NCBI RefSeq assembly: GCF_009729555.1
Contig: NZ_WODC01000005.1
Coordinates: 225,720 to 289,719, forward strand
Source of the DNA: Pseudodesulfovibrio alkaliphilus
GTDB taxonomy: Bacteria; Desulfobacterota; Desulfovibrionia; Desulfovibrionales; Desulfovibrionaceae
DNA length: 64,000 bases
Direction: 5' to 3'
Made by a program: the position numbers and the translations under genes. This document shows positions 48,331 to 57,698 of the stretch, piece after piece; position 1 is the first letter of the stretch, and every line of letters starts with the position of its first letter. The notes beneath the pieces were generated by a model. It worked only from the letters and a program-made list of their open reading frames with translations. It was not told the origin of the DNA and searched no databases.

Positions 48331-49326
48331 ATGAAGGCCATGGTGCTTGAACGGTTTGGCGAGGACTACGCCTTTGTCGAAGGGGAACTGCCCCTGCCGG
48401 AGCCGGGGCAGGGCGAGGTGCTGGTGCGGGTGGCCGGGTCCAGCCTCAACCCCATCGATCACAAGATTGCCACCCTTGGTCCGGCCCTGGCCTTTGCGCC
48501 CGAGCTGCCTGCGGTGCCGGGCATGGACGTGTCGGGCACGGTGGAGGCCGTCGGTCCGGGCGTGATCCGTCTGCGGCCCGGCGATCGGGTCTTCGGGTGC
48601 GCCGGGGGGCTGGGCGACATGCCCGGTGCCCTGGCCGAGTTCATGGTGGCCGATGCGGACCTGCTCGCCCAGGCCCCGCAGTGCATGGACCTTGTGGACG
48701 CCGCCGCCCTGCCGCTGGTGTCCATCACCGCCTGGCTGGGGCTTTTCGAGCGGGCGCATCTGGCCGCTGGCCAGACCCTGCTCGTCCACGGCGGAGCGGG
48801 CGGGGTTGGTCATGTGGCGGTGCAGCTCGGCGTCCACGCCGGGGCCGAGGTCTTTGCCACGGTCTCGGGCAACGGCAAGGCGGACGTGGTGGAGGCCCTG
48901 GGGGCCACGCCCATCGACTACCGGGCCACGCCCGTGGACGAATACGTAGCCGGGCTTACCGGTGGGCGCGGGTTTGACGTGGTTTTCGACACCGTGGGCG
49001 GTGCGGTCCTCGACGCCTCATTCCTTGCCGCGGCTCCGGGCGGGCAGGTGGTCTCCGTTTCGACTCGGGCCAGCCACGACCTGAGCCCCATGCACGCACG
49101 GGGGCTTTCCCTGTATGTGGTCTTCATGCTCCTGCCGCTTATCTCGGGCCAGGGGCGGTCCGCCTATGGCCGAATCCTGGAGGAGGTGGCCGCCCTGGTG
49201 GATGACGATGTGCTGGCCGTGCTGCTGGACGAGCGTCGTTTCCACTTTACCGAAATCGCTGCGGCGCATCGCCACTGGGCAGCAGGCAACGCCCTGGGCA
49301 AGGTTTCCCTGTTCATGGAGGGGTAG
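48331..49326 (+). CDS. MDR-family oxidoreductase, quinone reductase-like
   Basis: A 331-residue medium-chain dehydrogenase/reductase. The N-terminal GroES-like domain has PGMDVSGTVEAVGPGV. The Rossmann domain has LVHGGAGGVGHVAVQLG followed by FDVVFDTVGG. No catalytic or structural zinc cysteines are seen, which places it with zinc-independent quinone/enone reductases. It probably uses NADPH; the substrate is unknown. It has a GGAGG site and may be co-transcribed with the CofD-like gene, about 60 bases upstream. Confidence 0.88.
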   Translation: MKAMVLERFGEDYAFVEGELPLPEPGQGEVLVRVAGSSLNPIDHKIATLGPALAFAPELPAVPGMDVSGTVEAVGPGVIRLRPGDRVFGCAGGLGDMPGALAEFMVADADLLAQAPQCMDLVDAAALPLVSITAWLGLFERAHLAAGQTLLVHGGAGGVGHVAVQLGVHAGAEVFATVSGNGKADVVEALGATPIDYRATPVDEYVAGLTGGRGFDVVFDTVGGAVLDASFLAAAPGGQVVSVSTRASHDLSPMHARGLSLYVVFMLLPLISGQGRSAYGRILEEVAALVDDDVLAVLLDERRFHFTEIAAAHRHWAAGNALGKVSLFMEG

Positions 49327-49572
49327 CTCCGCAAAAACGGCATGATCGGCCCAGGTCGGCCGCCGGGGCCGGCAACCCGTGGAATCTCCATGGCAAAGGC
49401 TGTGGAAAAAAAGCAAAATGGCCGGGATGTTTGGCATTAATAGGATAATGAAGCTTGACAAAACGCCGCCCAGAGGAAAGGTTGGGAACAACCCGAAATG
49501 AGGGGTTGACCGGGTGCGGGGGCATCCGGTGTTTCGGCATTTCCGTCATCACCTGTATCCAAGCGTGACCAT

Positions 49573-51861
49573 ATGGCTTCAGACGATACCAAGACACCCG
49601 GGCCCGGCGCACCCGAAACGCCGGACGCGGCCGGAGACGGACAGGGTTTACCCGACAAGGCGCGGGCAGCGGCCGGGACCGTTCCGGGGTCCGGTCCTGC
49701 GGCTCCCGATCTGTCAAGCGACGAGCGCCTCTCGCCAAAGGACATCGACTTTCAGCCACCGTTGGTCATCTGCCTGTCCATCATCAGCCGGCTCATGGGC
49801 AAGCCCGTGTCCTCGGCCACTCTCAAGGCGGGCATTCCCCAGCAGGAGGGCGTCATCACCGCCGCCTCCATCGTCCGGGCCGCCGAACGCATCGGCATCA
49901 GCGCCAAGACCGTGCACCGTCCGGGCGTACGCAACATCACCAAGCTGGTCCTGCCCTGCATCCTGCTCCTGCGCGGCGGCAACGCCTGCGTGCTGCTGGA
50001 CACCGAGGAGGACAAGGCCCGGGTCATGGTCCCGGGGCACGGCATGGACGAGACCGAGATGGACCTGGCCGTCCTGGAGGAGGAGTACACCGGCTACGCC
50101 ATCTTCTGCCACCGCAAGGAGGCGCTGGACAAGCGGGTCAGCGGGCTGAAGCTCGTTCGGACCAAGCGCTGGTTCTGGGGCGTGCTGCTCAGCTTCTGGC
50201 CCATCTATCGCCACGTTGTCGGCGCGAGCATCATGACCAACCTGATTATCGTGGCCTCGCCGCTGTTCGTCATGAACGTCTATGACCGGGTCATCCCCAA
50301 CAATGCCCTGGACACCCTCTGGGCACTGGCCATCGGCATCGGCATCGCCTATCTCTTCGATTTCCTGCTCAAGAACCTGCGCAGCTATTTCGTGGACGTG
50401 GCCGGGCGCAATGCGGACGTGCTCATCGGCAGCCGGATCATGCAGCACCTGATGTCCGCAAGGCTCGACCACATGCCCGAGTCGGCCGGAGCCGTGGCCA
50501 ACAACGTGCGCGAGTTCGAGTCCCTGCGCGAGTTCTTCAGCTCAAGCTCGCTGGTGGCCCTCATCGACATGCCGTTCCTGCTCCTGTTCATCGGGGTCAT
50601 TTCCTACATCGGCGGCCCGCTGGCCTGGCCCGTGTTTGTGGCCGTGCCCATCGTCATCGCCTTCGGCCTGTTTCTTCAGATACCCTTTCAGCACATCATC
50701 GAGAAACACTACAAGGAATCGACCCAGAAACACGCGCTGCTTTTCGAGATCGTCCAGGGGCTCGAAACCATCAAGACGAGCATGGCCGAGGGGCGGATGC
50801 AGGCGCGCTGGGAAAACGTGGTCGGCATGTCCGCGCTCTCCAACAGCCGGGCCAAGGTCATGGCCAACCTCTCGGTCTCCTTTTCCATGTTCATCAGTCA
50901 GGTGGTCAGCGTGGCCATCATCATCATCGGGGTGTATCTCATTGCCAAGGGCGAGTTGACGGTGGGCGGACTCATCGCCTGCAACATCCTGGCTGGCCGG
51001 GCCATGGCCCCCTTAAGCGCCGTGGCCGGGTTGCTCTCGCGTTTCCAGCAGTCGCGCATGGCGCTTGGGGCGCTGGATCTGCTCATGGAGATGCCCAGCG
51101 AGCGGCCCGAGGACAAGGAGACCTTCCACTACGGCACCGTGGAGCCCTCCATGGTCCTGGAGAATGTCTCCTTCAGCTATCCCGGCACGGACAAGGCCGT
51201 TCTCAGCGAGGTCAACCTGCGGCTTAAGCCCGGCGACAAGGTGGGGATCGTCGGCCGCACGGGCGCGGGCAAGACCACCCTTGGCAAGCTGTGCGTGGGG
51301 CTCTATCAGCCGGTGGCCGGGTCGGTGAAGGTGGGCGATATCGACCTGCGGCAGATGGATGTGGCCGACCTCAGGCGCAAGGTGGGCTATGTGTCCCAGG
51401 ATTCCCTGTTGTTTTACGGCACCCTGCGCGACAACATCGCCTTCGGTCTGCCCGAGGCGGATGACCAATCCATCAAGTACGCGGCGGACATCGCCGGAGT
51501 GAGCGACTTCGTGCGCGACCATCCTGCGGGCTACGGCATGATGGTGGGCGAGCGCGGCTCGTCCCTTTCGGGCGGCCAGAGGCAGGCGGTGTGCGTTGCC
51601 CGCGCCATCCTTCCCGACCCGGAAATATTGATAATGGACGAACCCTCGAGCAACATGGACAACCAGTCAGAATACCGGCTCAAGGCCATGCTCGAACCCT
51701 ATGTCAAGGACAAGACCCTCATCGTCATCACCCACCGCCATTCCATGCTCGATCTGGTGGACCGGCTGGTGATCATGGACAAGGGGCGCGTGGTGGTGGA
51801 CGGTCCCAAGCAGGCCGTGCTCGACGGGCTCAAGTCCGGCAAGATCAAGGTTTCCCTGTGA
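49573..51861 (+). CDS. Type I secretion ABC transporter, LapB type
   Basis: A 762-residue exporter ATPase. A Pro/Gly/Ala-rich tail of about 50 residues precedes a C39-like domain (about 58-180). The C39 site is dead. The family motif DCGxACLxMI reads QPPLVICLSII, so the catalytic cysteine is lost, and the GHFVV histidine region reads GGNACVLL. This is the mark of adhesin/RTX exporters such as LapB and HlyB, which do not cleave a leader. Six membrane segments follow (about 205-490). The nucleotide-binding domain has Walker A GRTGAGKTT, signature SLSGGQRQAV, Walker B ILIMDEPSSNMD and the TIVITHRHS-type switch. It starts the secretion operon for the large adhesin encoded at 59-64 kb. Confidence 0.94.
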   Translation: MASDDTKTPGPGAPETPDAAGDGQGLPDKARAAAGTVPGSGPAAPDLSSDERLSPKDIDFQPPLVICLSIISRLMGKPVSSATLKAGIPQQEGVITAASIVRAAERIGISAKTVHRPGVRNITKLVLPCILLLRGGNACVLLDTEEDKARVMVPGHGMDETEMDLAVLEEEYTGYAIFCHRKEALDKRVSGLKLVRTKRWFWGVLLSFWPIYRHVVGASIMTNLIIVASPLFVMNVYDRVIPNNALDTLWALAIGIGIAYLFDFLLKNLRSYFVDVAGRNADVLIGSRIMQHLMSARLDHMPESAGAVANNVREFESLREFFSSSSLVALIDMPFLLLFIGVISYIGGPLAWPVFVAVPIVIAFGLFLQIPFQHIIEKHYKESTQKHALLFEIVQGLETIKTSMAEGRMQARWENVVGMSALSNSRAKVMANLSVSFSMFISQVVSVAIIIIGVYLIAKGELTVGGLIACNILAGRAMAPLSAVAGLLSRFQQSRMALGALDLLMEMPSERPEDKETFHYGTVEPSMVLENVSFSYPGTDKAVLSEVNLRLKPGDKVGIVGRTGAGKTTLGKLCVGLYQPVAGSVKVGDIDLRQMDVADLRRKVGYVSQDSLLFYGTLRDNIAFGLPEADDQSIKYAADIAGVSDFVRDHPAGYGMMVGERGSSLSGGQRQAVCVARAILPDPEILIMDEPSSNMDNQSEYRLKAMLEPYVKDKTLIVITHRHSMLDLVDRLVIMDKGRVVVDGPKQAVLDGLKSGKIKVSL

Positions 51862-51868
51862 GGACGCG

Positions 51869-53197
51869 GTGACCAAAGACAGATTTGAACGCGAAACGCT
51901 GCTGTACATGTCCGAGGTGGATCAGGCCATGTACGGCCGGGGCCGCAAGCTGGCCTATATCGTCTCCATCTCGATCATGGTGATGTTCTGCGGCTTTTTG
52001 CTCTGGGCCCGGCTGGCCGTGCTCGACGAGGTCACGCGAGGATTCGGCAAGGTCATTCCTTCGCAGCGGGTGCAGGAGATCCAGAACCTTGAAGGCGGCA
52101 TATTGAGCGAGATCTTCGTCATCGAGGGGCAGGAAGTGCAAAAGGGCGATCTGCTCTGCCGTCTGAGCAACGAGCAGGCAGCCAGCTTTTATCGCGACGC
52201 CATGTCAAAGGCCCTGGAACACCGGGCTGCCATCGCCCGGCTCCTGGCCGAGGTGGAGGGCGTGGAGCCGGTTTTTGACGCGGAGGTGCGCGAGCGGGCG
52301 CCCCAGTTGGTTGAGGACCAGTATCGCATTTTCGAGGCGCAGCGGGATCAGGTGGTCATCGAGTTGCGGCTGCTCCAGGACCAGTTCGAGCAGCGGCAGC
52401 AGGAAGTCAGCGAGATGGAAGGGCGGCGTCGCCAGCTCATGCAGAGCCTTGAGGTGGCGCAGAAGCAGCGGGACATCGCCAAGCCCCTGGTGGAGAGGCA
52501 GATACACTCCGAGCTTGATTATCTCGCTCTGGAACAGCGCGTGCTCGAACTCAAGGGAGATGTGGAGGCCCTGACGCTTGGCATCCCCAGGGTCAAGCGG
52601 GCTGCCCAGGAGGCCCGGGGCCGCATCGAGCAGCGCAGCGCAGAGCTGCGCAGCCGCGCCCTGGCCGAGATCAACGAACGCAGGCAGGAGCTGATTTCCA
52701 TCAACGAGACCCTGGCCTCTGGCGGCGACCGGGTCACGCGCACCGACGTGCGCTCCCCTGTGCGCGGCCTCGTCAAGCACATCCTCATCAACACCCTTGG
52801 CGGCGTGGTCCAGCCCGGCAAGTCCATCATGGAGATCATTCCTCTTGACGACACCCTGCTGGTGGAGGCGCAGATCAAGCCTTCGGACATCGCCTTCCTG
52901 CATCCCGGACAAGCGGCCCAGGTCAAGATCACGGCCTACGATTCTTCCATCTACGGCGGGCTTGACGGTCTGGTGGAGCATATCAGCGCCGACACCATCC
53001 AAAACGAGAAGGGGGAGAGCTTCTACGTGGTCCGCGTACGCACGGAGAACAACGCCATGGAGTACCGTGGCAAGCGGCTGCCCATCATTCCGGGCATGAC
53101 CGCGCAGGTGGACATCCTCACGGGCAAGAAAACCGTGCTCGACTATCTGCTCAAGCCGATACTCAAGGCCAAACAGAACGCGCTGCGCGAACGCTGA
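51869..53197 (+). CDS. HlyD-family membrane fusion protein, LapC type
   Basis: A 442-residue adaptor linking the inner-membrane exporter to the TolC channel. It starts with GTG 51869 after a GAGG site. TM1 is near residues 27-47. The lipoyl half-motif EIQNLEGGILSEIFVIEGQEVQKGD and its partner VRSPVRGLVKHILINTLGGVVQPGK flank a long alpha-helical hairpin (about residues 105-275). A beta-barrel domain (DTLLVEAQIKPSDIAFLHPGQ, VKITAYDSSIYGGLDG) and MTAQVDILTGKKTVLDYLLKP complete the HlyD pattern. It begins 7 bases after the ABC gene and ends 7 bases before the LapG-like gene. Confidence 0.94.
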   Translation: MTKDRFERETLLYMSEVDQAMYGRGRKLAYIVSISIMVMFCGFLLWARLAVLDEVTRGFGKVIPSQRVQEIQNLEGGILSEIFVIEGQEVQKGDLLCRLSNEQAASFYRDAMSKALEHRAAIARLLAEVEGVEPVFDAEVRERAPQLVEDQYRIFEAQRDQVVIELRLLQDQFEQRQQEVSEMEGRRRQLMQSLEVAQKQRDIAKPLVERQIHSELDYLALEQRVLELKGDVEALTLGIPRVKRAAQEARGRIEQRSAELRSRALAEINERRQELISINETLASGGDRVTRTDVRSPVRGLVKHILINTLGGVVQPGKSIMEIIPLDDTLLVEAQIKPSDIAFLHPGQAAQVKITAYDSSIYGGLDGLVEHISADTIQNEKGESFYVVRVRTENNAMEYRGKRLPIIPGMTAQVDILTGKKTVLDYLLKPILKAKQNALRER

Positions 53198-53204
53198 TCC
53201 GCCC

Positions 53205-53906
53205 ATGGTCCACACCGCCCGCATATGCCGGACTTCCTGGGGGTGGTGCGTCGCGCTGCTGGTTCTGAGCCTGACTGTCCGGGCAGGGGCGTGTCTGGCC
53301 GCCGAGGGCGGCGCGTCGGCCTCGCGACTTTTTGGCACCGTGGAGTTCAAGGGGCCCATCACCCAGCTGCCCAAGTGGACGGGCGTACTCGACAAGATGA
53401 AGGGGTGGAAGGGGTTCTTCGAGGACCCGTCCATGGCGGGTGTTCCGGCCCGCCAGAGCTGGCAGACGCTGAAGAGCGAGATAGCCTCCGCCGCGCCCAT
53501 GGACCGCGTCAAGGCGGTCAACAAGTATTTCAACCAGTGGCCCTACCGGCTGGACCAGGCCAACTACGGCCAGAGCGACTACTGGGCCACCCCTCCTGAA
53601 TTCATGAAGAAATCCGGAGATTGCGAAGATTATTCCATCGCCAAGTTCTATGCCCTCAAGGAACTTGGCTTTACCGGCGACGACATGCGCATCGTGGCGC
53701 TTCGGGACACCATCCGCAACATCGGACACGCGGTGCTGGTGGTCTATCTCGACGGCGACGCCTATGTTCTGGATAACCAGACCGTGATGGTTCTATCCCA
53801 CGAGAAGTACAAGCACTATCTGCCCCAGTATTCCGTGAACGAGCAGTTCCGCTGGATGCACGTGCCGCCGACCGGGAGCACCACCTACACCAAGCAGAAG
53901 AAATGA
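53205..53906 (+). CDS. LapG-like periplasmic cysteine protease (BTLCP family)
   Basis: A 233-residue transglutaminase-like cysteine peptidase with a signal peptide (about residues 1-33). The catalytic triad is C140 in KSGDCEDYSIAKFYAL, H175 in NIGHAVLVVYL and D190 in YVLDNQTV. Acidic residues D139, E141 and D142 around the cysteine match the calcium-binding site described for LapG. In pseudomonads LapG cuts the N-terminal retention module of the LapA adhesin and releases it from the surface when c-di-GMP is low. The gene sits between the fusion-protein gene (7-base gap) and a membrane sensor gene, so the same role on the adhesin at 59-64 kb is likely. The cut site would be at the adhesin N-terminus, outside this window. 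Confidence 0.93.
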   Translation: MVHTARICRTSWGWCVALLVLSLTVRAGACLAAEGGASASRLFGTVEFKGPITQLPKWTGVLDKMKGWKGFFEDPSMAGVPARQSWQTLKSEIASAAPMDRVKAVNKYFNQWPYRLDQANYGQSDYWATPPEFMKKSGDCEDYSIAKFYALKELGFTGDDMRIVALRDTIRNIGHAVLVVYLDGDAYVLDNQTVMVLSHEKYKHYLPQYSVNEQFRWMHVPPTGSTTYTKQKK

Positions 53907-53955
53907 TCCCGGCCGCTCCGGCAGCCGGAACAACACAACCAGATGGAGTGAACAG

Positions 53956-56034
53956 ATGATGGCCAGACAAGCACAGACAACAACCGAGGTGCCGAAGAGC
54001 ATCGGCGGGGCCGGACAGGGCGTCAAGATCGGCGTGGTCATGGCGTTCGTCCTGGTGATTTCGGCGGGCATCCTGTTTCTGGCGAACCAGGCTGTGTCCG
54101 ACAAGCGGGCCGAGGGCCTGGAAAACCAGGAGAGGCGGCTTGATCTCCTGGCCCATGGCCGGGCCGAGGTCTTTCAGGCATGGCTTTCGGAGATGTCCCG
54201 CCAGGGAGACCGGCTGATCAAGTCGGACCTTTTCCGCCTTTACGGCGCCGAGGTGGACAGCGTGGCCGACAACCTGGGTGCCGTTTTCGGCTCCGTCTCC
54301 GGCGAGCTGGCCGAGGGCCAGGGCGCTGAGCTGGCCGCCCAGCTGCCCATGATGCAGAACATGCTGCGGGAGTTTTCCACCTACTCCGGCTTTCTCAACG
54401 CCCGTATCCTGACCCGCACCGGAGACGCCTATATCGCCACCGACGGCCACCTGCCGCCCATGAGCGATGTCCAGCGCGGTCTGGTCCGCGAGGCCGTTGC
54501 CTCCGGGGAAGCCCGGTTCTCGCCCCTGCGCAGGACGGGACAGGGGCTTGAGATGGATATCTATGTGCCCATGTCGCCGCCCGACGACGAGGCGGGCGCG
54601 GCCATCGGCGCATTGATGATGACCCGGCAGGTGGCGGGCAAGATCACCGAGCTGCTTTCCAACTCGGCCTTGTCGGCCAAGGGGGAACGCACCCGGCTGA
54701 TGCAGCGGGTCGAAGGCGGCTTCCGTGAGGTCACGCCCTGGACGGCCGGGGGATTCACTGATGTCACGGTCCACGTGGAGATGGACGAGGCGGGGGATCT
54801 GCCCTTTGGCGCCCGCGGGAGCCTCTCGGATCGGGAGCAGCCGGTCTTTTCGCTGGGGGTTCGGGTGGACGGCCCGCAATGGTGGGTGGTGCAGGAGTCT
54901 GACCTTGAGGCGGCCATGGCCCCCATCGAGAATTTTTCGCGTACCGTGACCATTGTGGCCGGCCTTGGCATTCTCACGGCCCTGCTCATCGCCGGGCTCG
55001 CCTGGTGGGTGCTGGCCGGGGTGCAGAGCCAGCGCATCGCCCAGGAGTTCCAGGCCCTGGCCGCCCAGATCGACGACCAGAAGCGGTTCATCGACTCCAT
55101 CAACGCCAACATCGACGAGTTCATCACCCTCAAGGACGCAAGCGGGCGCTACACCTACGTCAACGATGCTTTTGCCCAGGCCGTTGGCCGGACCAAGGAG
55201 GAGCTGATCGGCATGGACGCGGCCGCCGTCTTTGGGTTTGACACGGCCAAGCGGCTGGCGGCTGTTGACGAGGCCGTGCAGACGGACAAGCGCAAGATGA
55301 CCATCAACGAGCCGGTCTTCCTGCGCTCCCAGCGCCATCAGTTTCAGATATCCAAGTCGCCTTACTGCGATCAGGAGGGCCAGTGCCTGGGCATCGTCGA
55401 GGTGTACCGCGACATTACCGAGTTCGTGGCCGTGCAGGAGAAGAACAAGCGGCTCATCCGCCGGGCCATGGAAGCCCTTGGTGCCACCATCGAGGCGGCT
55501 GACCCCTATCTGGGCGGCCACACTCGGCTGCTGGCCGGTCTTTCGGTGGAGGTGGCAAGGACCATGGGCCTCCCCGAAATGGACATTGCGGAGATCGAGA
55601 CCGCGGCCAACCTCTCGCAGATAGGCAAGATGTTCGTGCCAAACGAAATCCTGACCAAGCCGGGCAGGCTCACGGACGAGGAGATGAAGGTCATGGAGGG
55701 GCATGTGGACCACGCCTACCGCATCCTCAAGGACATCGACATCGCCGAGGGCGTGCTCATGGCCATCTACCAGATGAACGAGCGCGACGACGGCAGCGGG
55801 TATCCCAAGAAACTCAAGCGCGACGAGATAATCCGGTCGGCGCGCATTCTCTCGGCGCTCAATGTCTTTTGCGCCATGATCCGGCCCCGCGCCTATCGCG
55901 GAGCCAAGGAGCCGGGACAGGCGCTGGAGATATTGAAGGGCGAGGCATCGAGGTTTGATCCCGAGGTGGTCGAGGCCCTGGCCGGGGTGATCGCCAGCCC
56001 TGCGGGTGAGCGGCTCCTGGTCCCCAAGGCGTAA
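53956..56034 (+). CDS. Membrane sensor with PAS and degenerate HD-GYP domain (candidate LapD substitute)
   Basis: A 692-residue membrane protein. TM1 is at about 24-45. A periplasmic domain of about 280 residues, probably double Cache, spans 46-328, and TM2 is at 329-354. A PAS domain follows at about 372-488 and an HD-GYP-like domain at about 495-690. The GYP motif is kept (DGSGYP, G615-P617), as is the upstream DPYLGGH histidine H522. The catalytic HD pair has become SQ (NLSQIGK, residues 554-555), and the HHE motif reads MNE just before RDDGSGYP. Four predicted metal ligands are therefore lost, and phosphodiesterase activity is unlikely. It follows the LapG-like gene by about 50 bases with a GGAG site. 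Position and topology fit a LapD-like receptor that captures LapG, but with a different cytoplasmic module. This is inference. Confidence 0.88.
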   Translation: MMARQAQTTTEVPKSIGGAGQGVKIGVVMAFVLVISAGILFLANQAVSDKRAEGLENQERRLDLLAHGRAEVFQAWLSEMSRQGDRLIKSDLFRLYGAEVDSVADNLGAVFGSVSGELAEGQGAELAAQLPMMQNMLREFSTYSGFLNARILTRTGDAYIATDGHLPPMSDVQRGLVREAVASGEARFSPLRRTGQGLEMDIYVPMSPPDDEAGAAIGALMMTRQVAGKITELLSNSALSAKGERTRLMQRVEGGFREVTPWTAGGFTDVTVHVEMDEAGDLPFGARGSLSDREQPVFSLGVRVDGPQWWVVQESDLEAAMAPIENFSRTVTIVAGLGILTALLIAGLAWWVLAGVQSQRIAQEFQALAAQIDDQKRFIDSINANIDEFITLKDASGRYTYVNDAFAQAVGRTKEELIGMDAAAVFGFDTAKRLAAVDEAVQTDKRKMTINEPVFLRSQRHQFQISKSPYCDQEGQCLGIVEVYRDITEFVAVQEKNKRLIRRAMEALGATIEAADPYLGGHTRLLAGLSVEVARTMGLPEMDIAEIETAANLSQIGKMFVPNEILTKPGRLTDEEMKVMEGHVDHAYRILKDIDIAEGVLMAIYQMNERDDGSGYPKKLKRDEIIRSARILSALNVFCAMIRPRAYRGAKEPGQALEILKGEASRFDPEVVEALAGVIASPAGERLLVPKA

Positions 56035-56207
56035 TCACGGTCCTTCCCATCTGGTTGTGCGAGGCCCTGGCGTGGAAGCGCCGGGGTCTCTTTCGTGGCG
56101 GAAGGCAAAAAAAGCGTGTTGCCTTGTCGTGCTGAACCATGTATGAAACTCGGCTCCGCAAACGGGAACGTCCTCCCGCTCGCCGTCTTCATCCCGCCGA
56201 GGAACAT

Positions 56208-57587
56208 ATGCAATTCATGGAACGATGGAAGGCCGACAACGGCTACAGACAGGCTTTGGTGCTGGGTTTGCCGCTGGTGATCAGCATGATTTCGTCGTCG
56301 ATCATGACCTTTACCGACCGCATCTTTCTGGGCAGCTACTCCCTGGAGGCTTTGGCAGCGTCGTTGCCCGCGAGCGTAGCGGCGTTTCTCTTCCTGTCGT
56401 TTTTCTTTGGCGTGGCAGAGTATGTGGGCGTGTTCGTCTCCCAGTACACCGGGGCCACCAAGCACGAGCGCGTGGGCGCGGCCCTGTGGCAGGGACTGTG
56501 GTTCTGTGTGCCTTCCGGGCTCTTTCTGGCGGCTCTCTGGTTCGTGGCCGAGCCGCTTTTCGCCCTGGCCGATCATCCGCCCGAGGTGCGGGAATTGGAG
56601 GTGGCCTATTTCCGCGTTCTCACCCTGGGGGGCGGCCCCTTCCTGGTGGGCATCTGCCTCTCCTGTTTCTTCTCGGGCAGGGGGATGACCAAGCCGGTCA
56701 TGGTCGTGAACATGGCGGCCGTGGCCTTGAACATTCCGCTTGATTACTGCCTGATCAACGGTATCGGTCCCTTTCCCGAGCTTGGCATCGTGGGCGCGGG
56801 CATTGCCACGTTGGTGAGCTTTACCCTGCCCGCCGTCTGCTTTGCGGTGATGACCTTCACCCGGGCCAACGAGGAGCGCTTCCGGGTGCGCTCGGCGTGG
56901 CGCATCGACCGTGACCTGTTCGGCCGCTTCATGCGTTTTGGCTTGCCCGGCGGGGTGCAGTTCTTTGTGGACATGTTCGCCATCACCTTCTTCGTCTTCG
57001 TGGTCGGGCGCATCGGCCCGGTCGAGCTGGCGGCCACCAACGTGGCGGTCTCCATCTACACCCTTGCCTTCATGCCCATGATCGGCATGCACGTGGCCAC
57101 CAGCATCATGGTGGGCCAGGCCATGGGCCGGGGCGAGCCGGAGCAGGCGGCCTACGCCACCAAGAGCGTACTGCACATCGCCCTGGTTTACATGGCCCCC
57201 ATGGGGGTGCTCTTCGTCGCTTTTCCCGGACCGTTCATAGAGCTGTTCCAGGCGCGGGGCGACGCAGCCCGCGACTTCGCCCCGGTGCTGGCCTCTGGCA
57301 CTGTTTTGATGCGCTATCTGGCCGCGTTCTGCCTGCTTGACGCCATTGCCATCACCTACATGGGCGGGCTCAAGGGCGCGGGGGACACCCGCTTCATCAT
57401 GCTGACCATGGCCGGGGCATCCCTCTTTTGCATGGTCGGACCGCTGCTGGTGCTAGGCCACTTCGGCTCCGTGGGCATCCACGCATCCTGGCTCTGTTTG
57501 CTGGCTTATGTCACGGCCCTGGCGGTCACGTTCATGACCCGTTTCCGCAAGGGACCGTGGCGCACCCTGCGCCTCATCGACGAGTAG
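56208..57587 (+). CDS. MATE-family multidrug/toxin exporter
   Basis: A 459-residue MATE transporter with about twelve membrane segments in two similar halves. Recognisable parts are LPLVISMISSSIMTFTDRIFLG at the start of the first half, the GVAEYVGVFVSQYTGA segment, and GLPGGVQFFVDMFAITFF with HVATSIMVGQAMG in the second half. It likely uses a sodium or proton gradient. ATG 56208 follows a GAGG site; 23 upstream codons are rejected. It lies between the adhesin control genes and the tolC-like gene. About 170 bases separate it from the sensor gene, so shared function with the adhesin system is uncertain. Confidence 0.92.
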   Translation: MQFMERWKADNGYRQALVLGLPLVISMISSSIMTFTDRIFLGSYSLEALAASLPASVAAFLFLSFFFGVAEYVGVFVSQYTGATKHERVGAALWQGLWFCVPSGLFLAALWFVAEPLFALADHPPEVRELEVAYFRVLTLGGGPFLVGICLSCFFSGRGMTKPVMVVNMAAVALNIPLDYCLINGIGPFPELGIVGAGIATLVSFTLPAVCFAVMTFTRANEERFRVRSAWRIDRDLFGRFMRFGLPGGVQFFVDMFAITFFVFVVGRIGPVELAATNVAVSIYTLAFMPMIGMHVATSIMVGQAMGRGEPEQAAYATKSVLHIALVYMAPMGVLFVAFPGPFIELFQARGDAARDFAPVLASGTVLMRYLAAFCLLDAIAITYMGGLKGAGDTRFIMLTMAGASLFCMVGPLLVLGHFGSVGIHASWLCLLAYVTALAVTFMTRFRKGPWRTLRLIDE

Positions 57588-57641
57588 GCAGCCCGCTGGC
57601 CGGGCCGAAAGGCCGCGCAGGGCGGACAGACGAAACACAGA

Positions 57642-57667
57642 GGGGCACCGCCGTATGGCGATGCCCC
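57642..57667. terminator. Imperfect hairpin between converging MATE and tolC-like genes
   Basis: GGGGCA-CC-GCC and GGC-GA-TGCCCC pair around a GTAT loop, between the two converging stops. The stem is interrupted and T runs are weak. Confidence 0.4.
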
Positions 57668-57698
57668 GTTATCGTTCGGAATGATTTCGCTGGCAGGG

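Noticed and set aside
49573..51861. Bacteriocin exporter with active C39 leader peptidase
   Set aside because: The C39 catalytic cysteine and the histidine region are missing, and the nearby cargo is an RTX adhesin.
53956..56034. Active HD-GYP c-di-GMP phosphodiesterase
   Set aside because: The HD pair is SQ and the HH of HHE is MN, so the metal site cannot form normally.
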